The translations under genes and the position numbers were made by a program. A stretch of DNA of 64,000 nucleotides, from assembly GCA_947471745.1 (NCBI GenBank), contig CANJKZ010000820.1, positions 3,013,501 to 3,077,500 of the forward strand, written 5' to 3'. How positions within the stretch are numbered: position 1 is the stretch's first letter; each line of letters begins with the position of its first letter. The DNA comes from Closterium sp. Naga37s-1. Lineage: Eukaryota; Streptophyta; Zygnematophyceae; Desmidiales; Closteriaceae. Shown piece after piece: positions 44,855-55,723 of this stretch. Below the pieces are notes generated by a model. It was not told the origin of the DNA. It worked only from the letters and a program-made list of their open reading frames with translations, and ran no database searches.

Positions 44855-45591
44855 GACTGGGACGGCGAGATCACTGGACGTCAGCGGTAATCTAAACAGA
44901 TTGGTAATATCTAGCGTTGCTGCAACTGAAACGAGAAGCAGGCTGCTCTAATAATATTTGAAGAGAAACAGCAGACAGCTTGCGCTAGTATTTCAGACAA
45001 ATCACCATGTAGCTGCAGGACAGATCACTATGGGACATGCAACCTGGAGATTCTAGATCAATCATGCGCGAAATGAGGATCAGAGGTTTATCCAAACGAG
45101 AAAGGGAGGCGGTGGGGGGACGTTGCAGGAGAAATCTGTACTCGATAGAAGGATCGTGTGGAGGGTGTCTCGTGGGTTGAAATGACGTGGCTGCACGCTA
45201 GTGCTGTACGTGGAATTGTTTGGAGTTAAACGTTGACGTGTGATGTGAATGTGTGTGACCAACAGTGTCTCACTTAACCTTCTGTAACCTTCACATACCA
45301 TAGTTGCAGCATTATACTTGAGGATCAATTCAATATCGTATCCTTTATTCCATAAATGACATTACAAAGCGAGAAAGAGTTGAGTGAATCTATGAAAACA
45401 CTAGTATGTACAGAATGTTTTTTCTACTACTTACGGTCATTTCACAAAGCTACAAAATGTATCTGAACGAATTATAGGTGCTTTTCCTTTCCGTGCTGGA
45501 TTTCACATCGCGGATATGAAGGCGGTTGACCCGCTGTACCACGTCACCGCCGAAGAGCCCAGCACTGGCCAGCCCAGTCGCTGCGGTCAAG
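44855..45591. promoter_or_regulatory. Divergent intergenic region upstream of IF-3
   Basis: No gene seen. By position it should contain the IF-3 promoter; I cannot point to a clear TATA box or motif. Confidence 0.35.
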
Positions 45592-45600
45592 TCTCAGATT

Positions 45601-46170
45601 GGGAAATGATCAGATTGGGGCCCCAAAGTCCTAGGAGTTGAGCCAACTTGGGGCCTTGTGTATCGCGATGTTTCGAGCCTGGTCCGGACCTGTCTCTAAC
45701 CAATTTCGGGCCTCACCCACGCGCTCCGTCAGACCTGACCACACGAGGTGACGGATTTCTGAACGGAGAAGCTGGCAAAAAGTATAAACCCCGTACGGGC
45801 ATGCATCCGGTCAGGGAGGCATCAATCCTAAACACATTGTCGCATGTTTTTAGGGTTGATGCCTCCCCAATTTTATGCCATCCAACTGGGTTTTATTTTA
45901 TTACCACTACGATAATATTTTTGGGGTAAAATGTTTATTTCTGGGTTATTCTGTGCTGCCCATTTTGAATGGTCTGACGATCACTGCTCCCGTGAACCAG
46001 GGTGCTAGCGAAATCCGTCAAGCCCAAGCCAGCAGGTGGTGACGTGGCGAGCTCGGCCTAGCTGCCTAGGCTTGTGGGTGGCTTCGGGCCTCCTTCGTAG
46101 GGTCGCGAATCACGAGGCCCCAAGTTGGCCATCTTTCTGCTAATCTGAGGCCCCAGTATGATCATTCCCC
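45601..46170. mobile_element. Short Mutator-like non-autonomous element (570 bp)
   Basis: A perfect 9-bp direct repeat TCTCAGATT flanks the segment (45592-45600 and 46171-46179). The ends are imperfect inverted repeats of about 85 bp: the left GGGAAATGATCA...GGGGCC and CCAACTTGGGGCC pair with their reverse complements on the right. It has no coding capacity. Nine-base target duplications and long TIRs are typical of the Mutator superfamily. The assignment is inferred from structure alone. Confidence 0.75.
45814..45867. repeat. Strong hairpin inside the Mutator-like element
   Basis: Arms 45814-45837 and 45844-45867 pair over 24 positions with two non-Watson-Crick positions and a 6-base loop (tgtcgc). 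Confidence 0.85.
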
Positions 46171-46179
46171 TCTCAGATT

Positions 46180-46814
46180 TCCCTCAGGCTTCCCCTGGTT
46201 CGTTCGCCTGGCGCAGTCAGTCCTGCGAAGTCGTGGGCACCTGGTACTCGTCAAGCAGTCGCATAAGGGGATATACTTACACGTGGCAGCTCTGTTTTCG
46301 CGAACCCCGTTCCTGCCGAGTCCAGCGAAAGTTGAGAGCAGTCAGAGGTGGTGCTGGCGACTCCACGGCCTCGTTGTTACGTATCGCAGCGAATTCCACC
46401 AAGGCAATGAAATGCGCTGTTTCGCGGATACCAAAGAACGAGGAGCGAATTCGACATTTGCTGCGCTGGAGTCGTTGCGGGGCGAAATTGGCTCGACTGA
46501 CTGCCAGCAATGCATGGGGTTTCTTGCTGCTGCTTGTCTACCTCTTCCCCCTCATCCCTCTTTGCACCCACAATTCAAAACCCGAGGCTTGGCTTTCTGA
46601 ATCCATTACCTCTTTAGAGTAAGCAAAGGCGAACGTAGAGCACATTAGAAGCAGCCTCTTTCAAAGGGATCACCTGTGGATTGCACGCGGAGCAGAAAGC
46701 ACAGAACCTTCTGCCGAGTGCCATAGCGTTTCTTCACGAGGGACAAAGAAAGGCTCGCAACCGTTGTTAGTGTACGTCTCACTAGGGCACTGCCCTGCTG
46801 GGTTAGTCGTCATC
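46180..46814 (+). promoter_or_regulatory. Upstream region/5' UTR of the X8 gene
   Basis: No convincing ORF. It lies between the Mutator-like element and the X8 start codon, so it probably carries promoter and leader. Confidence 0.35.
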
Positions 46815-49800
46815 ATGGCGTCCGCACGGGTCGCGGTCGTCCTCCTGCTCGTCGCATGCGCTCTCCAGTCCGCCGCAGGTCGCGGAAGGTTCTTCCCGAG
46901 CCAGTACTACACTACAGGGCGGCGCGGCGAACCCATTCCGGCGCGCGCGGCGCGCAGGCACAGCAGTCAGCACCGCACGAGCCACCAGCTGCGCCCAACC
47001 ATCGCGCACCAGCACCATCTCCGCGCGGCCTCGAGCCCCGATCTTCCGCCTCCGCCTTCCCCCCCTTCCGCCACCACTCCGCCCATCCAAGTCGTCCGCT
47101 TCGCGCGCAGGCGGCTGCCGCGCCCAGAAACTCGCCGAGTCCGGAACTCGCGAGCCAGGATGCTCGTTACGAGCCACGCACCGAGGCTCGTCCGCAGGCC
47201 CGGTCATGAGGCAAGGCTCGGCGGAGGGCCGAGGTTCCGTCCGCGCGAGCTTCTAGCGGACAGCGATGGTGGTACTATCAAGTTTGACCGTAGCACGGGG
47301 CAGAAAGTGAAAGTATTCGATGGGACTGACCGAGACGGCGACGAGGTGGAAATTCTCGAAGAGGTTCCTCGCGCCTCCTCCAGCGCCGGTCCGGCCTACG
47401 ACAGCATGCAGCGGCTCGGCCGTCCGCGTCATGGGCGCCACGGTAGTCGGGCGCCTCGACAGCACAGTGTGGTTCGATACAGTAACCCGATGTTGGACTC
47501 TATAGCGGAGCAAAACGCGAAGATGGGAGGCCCCCCGGGAGGGATTTTGGCGGGATACACTGACTCAGGATCAGGTTCGGACGGTGGTTCGGTGAGTGAG
47601 GAGAGCGCAGGCGGTGATTGGCCGATGCTGGACGCCATAGATGAGCAAAACGGCAGGATGGGAGGCTCGGAATACGGCTCGGACGGCGGCTTCGAAGGAG
47701 GCTGGGATGGTGGCTTGGAAGGAGGTTCGGAAGGAGAGTGGGTTGACCGGTCAGATGGAGGTTGGGAAGATGGTTCGGATGAATTTTGGGAAGATTTTTC
47801 GGGCTCGAACTGGTACGACGGCTCGGATGCAGGCTGGGATGACGGCTCGGGTGGAGTCTGGGATGATGGTTCCGAAGGAAGCTGGGATGTAGGCTCGGGG
47901 GAAGGCTCGGAGGATGGCTGGGACGATGGTTCGGACGGAGGTTGGGACGACAGCTCGGAGGGAGGCTGGGACGATGGTATGGGAGGTTGGGATGATAGCA
48001 GCAGCGATGGCAACAGCACATGGGAGGGCGACTACGGGAGTGACGACTACGGGAGTAACGACTATGGGAGTGGAGGTGACGAGTATTTCGCTGAACCTTC
48101 CGATGCAGAGGACTCGCTTTATCCCAGTGGCGGCGACTATTACACTGCTGACAGTGCCGACAGCACTGCCGCACTCAAGCCCATGGTCCCTCGCACTGCT
48201 GCTACTCGCCGCCCGCCACGCGCCGTGGCACGTCCCACGCCTGTTCCTCCGAACCAAGGTACCCGAGCCAAGCCGGTCAAACGCCAAGCCGGGGCTCGAG
48301 GCTCGGGCTCTCAAGCCAAGCTGGTGAAGCGTCCGGGAAACTACCACGGCGGTTCGGCCCATGCCACGCCTGGCCACCACAACGGCAAACCCCGTCCCTC
48401 TGCCCACGTGGCAGCAAACCAGCACGCTGGTACGGCACGAGCCAAGCCAGCTCGAGCCAAACCAACCCGAGCCGTGGGAACAGGTACGGTGGCCGTGCCA
48501 GTGGCAAGGGCAGCGAAGCACAGCACCCTGATTGCACCGGCAGGGCAGGGGCAGGCACAGGGACAGGGTGCGGGGGGAGCGTCTGGGAGCGGAGGTGGGA
48601 GTTCCAGCAGCTCTGGTGGAGGAGTGGTTGCCACTCCAGGTGGCGGCAGTGGCGGCAGTGGTGGCACCGGTAGCACCGGCAGCACCGGTAGTGGTGGCAG
48701 CACCGGTAGTGGTGGCAGCACCGGTAGTGGTGGCAGCAGTGGAGGGGCAGTGAGCCCTCCGGACCCAGCAGCAGGGGATGAATCATATGATGATGCTGAT
48801 GCCGATGATGGTGGTGCCAGTGGTGGCGGAGCTGCTGATGGTGATGCCGATGATGTTGGTGATGCTGAGGATGGTGGTGATGCTGCTGACGGTGATGCCA
48901 ATGATGGTGGTGCCGGTGGTGGTGGTGCTGCTGACGGTGATGCCGATGATGGTGATGCCGGTGGTGGTGGTGCTGCTGACGGTGATGCCGATGATGGTGG
49001 TGCCGGTGGTGGAGCTGCTGACGGTGATGCAGATGATGCCACTCCTGTCGACCCCCCTGCTGATGGCGTCCCGATCCCCCCGGTCCTCCCACCCACCACA
49101 CCTCCTCCCACAAACGCTCCTCCAATCGCCCCTCCTCCTACCACCACACCTCCCACCACCCCTCTCCCCACTACCACTCCTCCTACCACCCCTCCCCCCT
49201 CCACCACTCCTCCAACCACCCCTCCCCCCACAACCACCCCTCCCCCCACAACCACCCCTCCCCCCACCACCACTCCTCCCACCACTCCTCCCACCACCCC
49301 TCCCCCCACAACCACCCCTCCCCCCACTACCACCCCTCCCACAATCCCTCCTCCCACCACCACTCCTCCTCCCACCGCCGCTCACCACCTGCGCTGCGGC
49401 GTGGCCCCAGGCTCACTCCTCAACGCACTCAACTGGGCGTGTGGGCCCGGCGGCGCCGACTGCTCCTCCATCCAGCCGGGCGGGGCGTGCTTCCAGCCAG
49501 GCAACCTCGCCCTGCACGCGTCAGTGGCCTTCAACTCCATCTTCCACTCCCACGCGCACCGCCCCGGCTCCTGCTTCTTCGGAGGCAATGCCGTGGTGGT
49601 TCCACATGTGCCCGACTACGCTGCCGGCCCGGCCGCCTGCACCTTCCCGTCGTCCAACGGCCAGTTCTGCGTTGCTGCCTGCCAGGAGATCCCTGACCCC
49701 TACTCTCCCCCTCCGGGCCTCGTTCACCCCGTATACCCCCAATACTCCCCCGAGCCGGATTACCCCCCCAGAGGTGTCGTGGCGCCGGGCGGAGGCGGTA

Positions 49801-50102
49801 GGGGTGGCTGCGCGGCAGACATGGGGGCGGTGCAGAGGGCGTTGGACTGGGCGTGTGGGCCGGGCGGGGTGGACTGCTCTCCCATACTGCCGGGAGGGGC
49901 GTGCTGGCAGGGAGATGGTGCGCTGGTACAGCATGCGTCTCGCGCCTTCAATGCATACTTCTACCGTCACAACCACCAGCCTGGAACGTGCTTCTTTGGT
50001 GGCACTGCGGTGGTCGTCCCCCGCGTTCCTGACTATGCTGCTGGCCCGCCCGCCTGCACCTGGCCCTCGGGTAACAGCCAGTACTGCGTCGTGGGGTGCT
50101 GA
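46815..50102 (+). CDS. Secreted protein with two C-terminal X8 (CBM43-like) domains, 1095 aa
   Basis: ATG at 46815 starts a signal peptide, MASARVAVVLLLVACALQSAAG. The order is then: basic Arg-rich region; Trp/Asp/Gly acidic repeats (GGWDDGSDGG type, about residues 288-420); Lys/Arg/His-rich basic region (450-572); Gly/Ser linker (575-650); Asp/Ala/Gly repeats (ADGDADDGG, 655-743); and a Pro/Thr stalk (TTPPPTTTPP, 745-855). Two X8 domains follow at about 857-958 and 997-1095, each with WACGPGG.DCS, GGAC and the six-cysteine pattern. X8/CBM43 domains bind beta-1,3-glucan in plants. The stalk-plus-X8 layout suggests an extracellular wall or mucilage protein. No GPI signal follows, because the protein ends with the second X8. 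The intronless frame is long and GC-rich. Confidence 0.85.
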   Translation: MASARVAVVLLLVACALQSAAGRGRFFPSQYYTTGRRGEPIPARAARRHSSQHRTSHQLRPTIAHQHHLRAASSPDLPPPPSPPSATTPPIQVVRFARRRLPRPETRRVRNSRARMLVTSHAPRLVRRPGHEARLGGGPRFRPRELLADSDGGTIKFDRSTGQKVKVFDGTDRDGDEVEILEEVPRASSSAGPAYDSMQRLGRPRHGRHGSRAPRQHSVVRYSNPMLDSIAEQNAKMGGPPGGILAGYTDSGSGSDGGSVSEESAGGDWPMLDAIDEQNGRMGGSEYGSDGGFEGGWDGGLEGGSEGEWVDRSDGGWEDGSDEFWEDFSGSNWYDGSDAGWDDGSGGVWDDGSEGSWDVGSGEGSEDGWDDGSDGGWDDSSEGGWDDGMGGWDDSSSDGNSTWEGDYGSDDYGSNDYGSGGDEYFAEPSDAEDSLYPSGGDYYTADSADSTAALKPMVPRTAATRRPPRAVARPTPVPPNQGTRAKPVKRQAGARGSGSQAKLVKRPGNYHGGSAHATPGHHNGKPRPSAHVAANQHAGTARAKPARAKPTRAVGTGTVAVPVARAAKHSTLIAPAGQGQAQGQGAGGASGSGGGSSSSSGGGVVATPGGGSGGSGGTGSTGSTGSGGSTGSGGSTGSGGSSGGAVSPPDPAAGDESYDDADADDGGASGGGAADGDADDVGDAEDGGDAADGDANDGGAGGGGAADGDADDGDAGGGGAADGDADDGGAGGGAADGDADDATPVDPPADGVPIPPVLPPTTPPPTNAPPIAPPPTTTPPTTPLPTTTPPTTPPPSTTPPTTPPPTTTPPPTTTPPPTTTPPTTPPTTPPPTTTPPPTTTPPTIPPPTTTPPPTAAHHLRCGVAPGSLLNALNWACGPGGADCSSIQPGGACFQPGNLALHASVAFNSIFHSHAHRPGSCFFGGNAVVVPHVPDYAAGPAACTFPSSNGQFCVAACQEIPDPYSPPPGLVHPVYPQYSPEPDYPPRGVVAPGGGGRGGCAADMGAVQRALDWACGPGGVDCSPILPGGACWQGDGALVQHASRAFNAYFYRHNHQPGTCFFGGTAVVVPRVPDYAAGPPACTWPSGNSQYCVVGC

Positions 50103-50117
50103 GGAGTCAGGCAATGA

Positions 50118-50241
50118 AAGGTTGGGTGGTGCTGAGGTGGGACTGCTGTGGTGGTCTCCCCGTGAGCCTGACTATGCTGCTGCCCCGCGTGCATGCGACT
50201 GGCCCTCCGAGAATGGCCAGTACTGCGTCGTGGGGTGCTGA
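50118..50241 (+). pseudogene. Duplicated tail of the last X8 domain
   Basis: Directly after the stop, about 105 bp repeat the end of the gene. The translation EPDYAAAPRACDWPSENGQYCVVGC plus stop parallels the end of the second X8 domain. It is out of frame with the gene and lacks the rest of the domain. Confidence 0.85.
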
Positions 50242-50909
50242 ATAGGTTGGGGTGGAAGGCATTGAGCTATGAGTGGACCTACTAGTTTGGATTGTAGTAC
50301 GGTCACAGGAATGAGATGTGAGGTGGGATAAGAGTATAGAAAGGCTCTTTTTTCAGTGTGTGATTATTTTCTTTCCTTTTTATCCCTTGTCATCGTTGCA
50401 TCGGACTGTATATTTATGTTTTCTACAGTAGATTTCCATGCTTCGGATACACTTCTTTTTGGGTGGTTAGACAGAGTGCCCATTCAATGTATTGGAAGCT
50501 TTGGGCTGTCTTCTCAGGGGGTTACGCATTCTAGAACACTTACTTTTCTTTCAACTCAAGTAAATGGGAGCGCTAGCAATGGGCCAAACATGAGAAAATC
50601 TGAAAGTGTTATTTATAAAATGATGCAGTTTATGTTTTAATTATCAGGCTCGCGTGGCTATTCGGTGAGATCCGAGTTTTTCGCAATAGCGAACCCAACA
50701 CCCGCGAACCCCGCCAGACCACCTCCTTCCGTCCCCAAGACCCGAAGCCGAGTTTTGTGACTTGGTCATCCTGTTCGACTGCTGCCGCTGTCGTCGCGGG
50801 GCTAGTGTCGTTACAGGCAGACCTTGGCCAAATTTTTTTGCCCGATTCGTGAGTCCGCGTCGGAAACAAAAGAGTGCTGCGATTCGTCCCCGCGAATCGC
50901 GGAGGCAGG
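50242..50909. other. X8 3' UTR and RRP9 upstream region
   Basis: No gene seen. The AT-rich part (50340-50640) fits a 3' UTR. The GC-rich end from about 50640 should hold the RRP9 promoter and leader. Confidence 0.4.
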
Positions 50910-53900
50910 ATGTATCGTGCCCGCGGCGGTGACCGTGGGCGGGGACGTGGGGGGAGAGCAGGAGGCGGTGGCGGGCGGGGCAAAGGCGGAAGGGGTCGCG
51001 CGGGGGGAGGAGGAGCCGGGCGGAAAAGACCTCGGAACGAGTTAATTGACGACGGGGAGCGGGAAGAGTCGTTTTTCGCGCGGGCGGAGGAGGCGGCGGA
51101 AGAGGACGCGGAGATCGGATCGGACGGGGAGGGGGAGAATGCGCGCTTGGCGGAGAGCGCGGAGGCGAAGCGCCTGCGCATTGCGCGGTCGTACCTGACG
51201 GAAGTGAAGCGAGCAGCGGCGCTGGCCGCGCGGGAGAAGGCGGACGAAGAGGCGGAAGAGGCGGAGGATAGAAGCGGGGAAGGGGAGAGCGAAGATGAGG
51301 AGGAGGCGGAGGAAGGGGATGGAGACGAGGAGGGGGAGGAGGAAGGGGACGAGGGTTTAAGGGAGGAGCAGGACGCGATAATAGCTGCCCGATTAAAGCA
51401 AGATGCGTTAGAAGAGAGCGGCAGGGTGATCCGGCGAATCGCAACCCGGTTCATCCCGTCTACGTCAGCATCGCCAGGGCAAACAGTGGGACGCAGACAT
51501 AAGCAGTCGGTGACAGGTGTCGCGCTCTCATTGGACGACAGAACGGGCTTCGCGGTGTCAAAAGACGGGCTAATAGTGGGCTGGGACGTCGAGTCGGGAA
51601 CCAGCTTTAAGTTTCCCTGGCCCGAAAACTCAAACCCCAACTCCCGGTCGGATGGGGGCGCGGGGGCAGGTGGTGGAGGCGGAGGCGGAGGCGGAGGCGG
51701 AGGGTGGAATAAAGGGAAGGGGAAGGGGGGGAAGAGCAGCCGGCACGTGCTGAGCGTGAGTGTGAGCGACGACGGGCGCTACCTGGCGGCGGGGGGGCTC
51801 GACCGCATGGTGCACCTGTGGGACGCGCGCACGCGCGCGCACGTCAAGGTGAGGGGCAGGGGATGGGGTTTAAGCGTGGGGGCTTATGTTTGGTGTGACA
51901 GCGAGTCAAGTGACAAGGTCACGCCAGATTATGTTCCAGGACGCATGAGTACTCAGTGGTGGGAGAGAGGGGGGAAGATCCCGTGGGGCAGCTGTGGCAC
52001 CACATGCACGTCAAGGTCAGCGGCAGGTGGGGGCTTTTGTGTGGGGTTTACGGATTATGGTTAGAGGTAGGTACATGAGAACTCAACGGCCGGGGCTGCC
52101 GCCGCATGGTGCGCCTGTGGAACACATGGAGCACAGCGCACGTTAAGGTGAGGGGCAAGGCTCGGGGTTCAGGGTTTGGGGTTAGGAACCTTTGAGTTGG
52201 GCTTCGGAACTTGGAAGACCCTTCGTGTGCGACCACAAGGGAGCAGTCATATTGCTTTCCTTCCTCACCCTCTCACTCTTTCCACCTCCCCTGTCTCCTT
52301 TCCTCTTCCCCCCACCCTCTTCCCCCCCTTTCTCACCACTCCCCACCCGCGCTCCCCCCTCTCTCCTTCCCCTGCGCCAGTCGTTTGCGGGCCACAGGGG
52401 GGCGGTCATGTCGCTCGCCTTCCGGCCGGCATCGCTCGACCTTTTCTCCGCGTCCGCCGACCGCAGCATCAAGCTGTGGAGCTGCGCTGACGTGGCGTAC
52501 ATGGATTCGCTGTTCGGCCACCAGGCGGAGATAGTGGCGCTACAGGCGCTCAGGCACCCACAGAGGGTCGTGTCCGTGGCGAGAGATCGGACCTGCCGGC
52601 TCTGGAAGGTGCGTGTGGGTGGGGAAGGCGTGGAGGGCGTGGGGGGGACGGAGTGGCGCTGCAGGCGCTCAGGCAGCCACAGAGGGTCGTCTCTGTGGCG
52701 AGGGACCGTACCTGCTGGCTCTGGAAGGTGCGTGTGGGTGGGAAGAAGGAGAACGGGTGTATTCCTGGAGGAGGTGAGGTGCTTTCTGGTAAAACAGGCG
52801 CTCAGGCAGCCGCAGACCAGGGACCTTACCTGCAGGCTCTGGAAGGTGCGTGTGGGTGGGAAGAAGGAGAACGGGTGTATTCCTGGAGGAGGTGAGGTGC
52901 TTTCTGGTAAAACAGGCGCTCAGGCAGCCGCAGACCAGGGACCTTACCTGCCGGCTCTGGAAGGTGCGTGTGGGTGGGGAAGGGGTGGGGGGTATGTGCA
53001 CAGCACACCAGGCGGAGATAGTGCGCTGCAGGCGCTCAGGCAGCCGCAGAGGGTCGTGTCGTGTCTGTGGCCATGGACTGTCCTTGCAGGCTTTGGAAGG
53101 TGCGTTTGGGGGGCAATGCTTGGGGGAGGTGGTATCTGGTGAGACAGGTACTGTTTGGCGGTCTCTGTGGTGAGTGACCATACCTGCCAGCTTTTGAAGG
53201 TTCATGTGGTTGGGGGGGAGGTATGCCTGGGGGAGGTGCGGCAGACGCTGAGGCAGCTGCTGCACAGGGTGGTGTTCGTGGCGATAGTCTGTACCTGCCG
53301 GCTATGGAAGGTGCATGTTGGTGGGCCATGCTCGGGGGAGGTGCTATCTGATGCAGGCCGTGGAAGGGGTGTGCAGGGGGAGTGGGGGGCAAGTGGGGTT
53401 GGGAGCCGTGGGGCTAGGAGGCCACATTGTGCCCCGCTCTCACTGCTTCTGCTGTCTTGAGCTGCCCTTGTGTTTTTCCAACTGCACTAAGCACCCAATG
53501 GCAGGCAAGGGCAGGCAAGGCACTGAGGGATGCCCAGGTGCTGTGGGGTGCGCCTGCTCCTTCATGCCGCCCCCTTTTGCACTTCTCATTGCCTGCTTCC
53601 CCTCCTTCCCCTCCTCTCCCCCGGCCATCCCATGGCAGGTACCCGAGGAGGCGCAGCTGGTGTTGCGAGCGCCAGCGCCCTCGTGCCTGGGCTGGTGTTG
53701 CGAGCGCCAGCGCCCTCGTGCCTGGGCTCACTCATGCCCCTTCGTCTCCTCCGTCCGCCTTCAACACCAGCTGTTCCCCCTTTGCCTCCTCCTCCTCCTC
53801 CTCCTCCTCCTCCTCCTCCTCCTCCTCCTCCTCCTCCTCCTCCTCCTCCTCCTCCTCTCTCTCTCCAATCCCACCACAGGTACATGAAGAAACGCACCTG

Positions 53901-55194
53901 GTTTTCTGAGCGCCGGTGCCCTCCTGTCTGGACTCGTGTGCCTTCCTCTTGTCCTTTACCTTCATCACTGGCTTCTCCCCCTCCCCCCCATCTCATGCCA
54001 GGTACCCGAGGAGACACAGCTGGTGTTCAGAGCACCGGCCCCTTCCTGTCTGGACTCGTGTGCCTTCCTCTCGCCCTCCGCGTTCATCACGGGGGGTGAC
54101 GACGGGTCGCTGTCGCTCTGGTCCGCCCTCAAGAAGAAGCCCGTGCATGTCGTGCGGGCAGCGCATGGCACCACCACCACCACTGCTGCTGCTGGTACAC
54201 CTGCCACGTCTGCTGCTGCTGATGCCGCTCAAAATGGCCTGCCCAACGGCGTTGCTGCCCAACAACCAGCAGATGCAGCCCCTGACGCTGCGCCGTTTGC
54301 CTCCGCCGCCGCCGCTGCTGCTGCTGCTGCTGCTGCTCCGTCTGTCTCAGCACCGGCAGCAGCAGCGAGTGCAGTGCAGTCGTGGGTGGGGGCTGTTGCC
54401 GTGGCGCCCGGCTCTGACCTGGCAGCCAGCGGGGCGGGCGACGGCATTCTCAGGCTGTGGCATTGCGACACGTCAGCGAACCGGCTGCGCCCCGTGGGAT
54501 CACTTCCAACGGTGCGTTGCATTGGCTGGCTGGACTGGCAATACCACCTCACGTCCACCCCTCACCCCTGTTCCTCACTTCAACCCTTCCCACGTTTCTC
54601 CCTTTTCTTCCCCTCTTGTCCTAAACCACACCCATCCCTCGCCTTTCTCACTGTTTTTTCCCACTATCACTCATCTGAATCCATCATCTGCTGTTTGTGG
54701 CCTCAAGACATTCAGTTCCTTTCTTGGGGTGCTGAATTGTTCAACTGTTGTTCTTTTGCTCAAGCTCTGTTACAACCCTCTACCTCCACCACTCACTCTA
54801 CCTGTGCCCTTCCTTCCAGGTTGGCTTTGTTAACTCTATTGCATTTGCTCATCGATCGGATTTCGTCATCTCAGGCATTGGCCAGGTTAGTCACCTCAAA
54901 CTCGCTTGCATTTTGCTAGGATTGATTTTCTCACTTGCAGTGAGCGTTGTGCTTGTTATTCATCGTCTCTCATCCGCTCCCTGTCTATTTATGTGTAATC
55001 CCCACTTTCCCTCTCTTTCATTCTTTGGCGACATGCTATCATTGCTCTTGCTCACTCCCATTATCCCGTATGGCACCTGCACATGCACACACATTCTATT
55101 ATGTCCGCAGGAGCCACGACTGGGTAGGTGGGGAAGAAACGCAGCTGCTAGAAATGGGGTGGTTTTGCACCGACTACAGTACGAATCTGAGTAA
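50910..55194 (+). CDS. RRP9: U3 snoRNP WD40 protein RRP9/U3-55K (YAO-like), 5 exons, 608 aa
   Basis: Exons 50910-51848, 52381-52608, 54002-54511, 54820-54885, 55111-55194; all introns are GT-AG and all junctions are phase 0. The N-terminus is RG-rich, then strongly acidic (Glu/Asp/Gly, residues 50-180), as in nucleolar RRP9 proteins. The WD repeats include LAAGGLDRMVHLWDARTRAH, FSASADRSIKLWSCADV, LFGHQ...TCRLWK and ITGGDDGSLSLWSALKKKPV. The diagnostic C-terminus is LVGFVNS...GIGQ then PRLGRWGRNAAARNGVVLHR. RRP9 binds U3 snoRNA and the box B/C motif in pre-18S processing. Insertions of poly-Gly (exon 1) and poly-Ala (exon 3) make it longer than the roughly 475-aa human protein. The ATG at 50910 is the first in frame. 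Confidence 0.92.
51985..52165 (+). repeat. Two decayed copies of the RRP9 exon 1 donor junction
   Basis: Exon 1 ends ATGGTGCACCTGTGGGACGC...CACGTCAAG/GTGAGGGGCAG. Copies end at about 52016 (CACGTCAAG/GTCAGCGG) and at 52148 (CACGTTAAG/GTGAGGGGCA), the latter preceded by CGCATGGTGCGCCTGTGGA. Confidence 0.82.
52651..53309 (+). repeat. Six tandem copies of the RRP9 exon 2 end with donor site
   Basis: The exon 2 end (CAGGCGCTCAGGC...CTCTGGAAG/GTGCGTGTGGG) recurs with ends at about 52728, 52848, 52968, 53099, 53200 and 53309. Copies ending at 52848 and 52968 are parts of a 120-bp tandem repeat. Most keep TCTGGAAG/GTGCGTG. Confidence 0.85.
53637..53990 (+). repeat. Decayed copies of the RRP9 exon 3 acceptor side and a (CTC)n run
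   Basis: The exon 3 start, CAG/GTACCCGAGGAGACACAGCTGG, is preceded by partial copies beginning near 53639 (with a second internal copy near 53690) and 53880. A CTC run of about 24 units lies between them (53786-53857). Confidence 0.82.
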
Positions 55195-55723
55195 AAAAGA
55201 GTAATTACACTAATCAATGGGATGGGAGCTGTCTTTGAGGATAGTGGTATGATAAATTGTGCTCTCAATTTTTTGTACCAGCTTTGATTAGAATTTGAAC
55301 GTTTGCTTGGGGATCCATCCAAACCAATCCGAAGTTTCCAGAGTTGGGGGCTGATATCGAGTGGTCCGGGTGGCAACTCAAATCTGGGTGCAAACAGGAG
55401 GAACCGCAATGCTTCCCTCTGTATCTTGCATGCCCTTTGTCGAACAGCATAGAAACCGAACTGCACCGCACGAAAGCAGTAGGGACGCACAGAAATTCCA
55501 GTTCTTACCCAAAGCCGTGGCCCACCCAAAACACTAGTTGAATTCCATCCAAGCCCAATCGCGAGGGCCTCGAGGATACCGACCGCCGTTACCCCCGCCA
55601 TTCCCCGCCGACCCTGCGTCCTTCGCCTTTCTCCCTTCCCCCGGCCATCTCTAGAGCTCACTGAGATATTTACTATCGCTCGAATTTCCGCGGTTAGCCG
55701 GCCGATTGATTAGCTGGATAGTA
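55195..55723 (+). promoter_or_regulatory. Spacer between RRP9 and the ABP1-like gene
   Basis: No gene seen. By position it holds the RRP9 3' UTR and the promoter of the ABP1-like gene. Confidence 0.35.

Noticed and set aside
46158..46622. 154-codon plus-strand ORF upstream of the X8 gene
   Set aside because: No recognisable domain, starts inside the Mutator-like element and overlaps other random frames.
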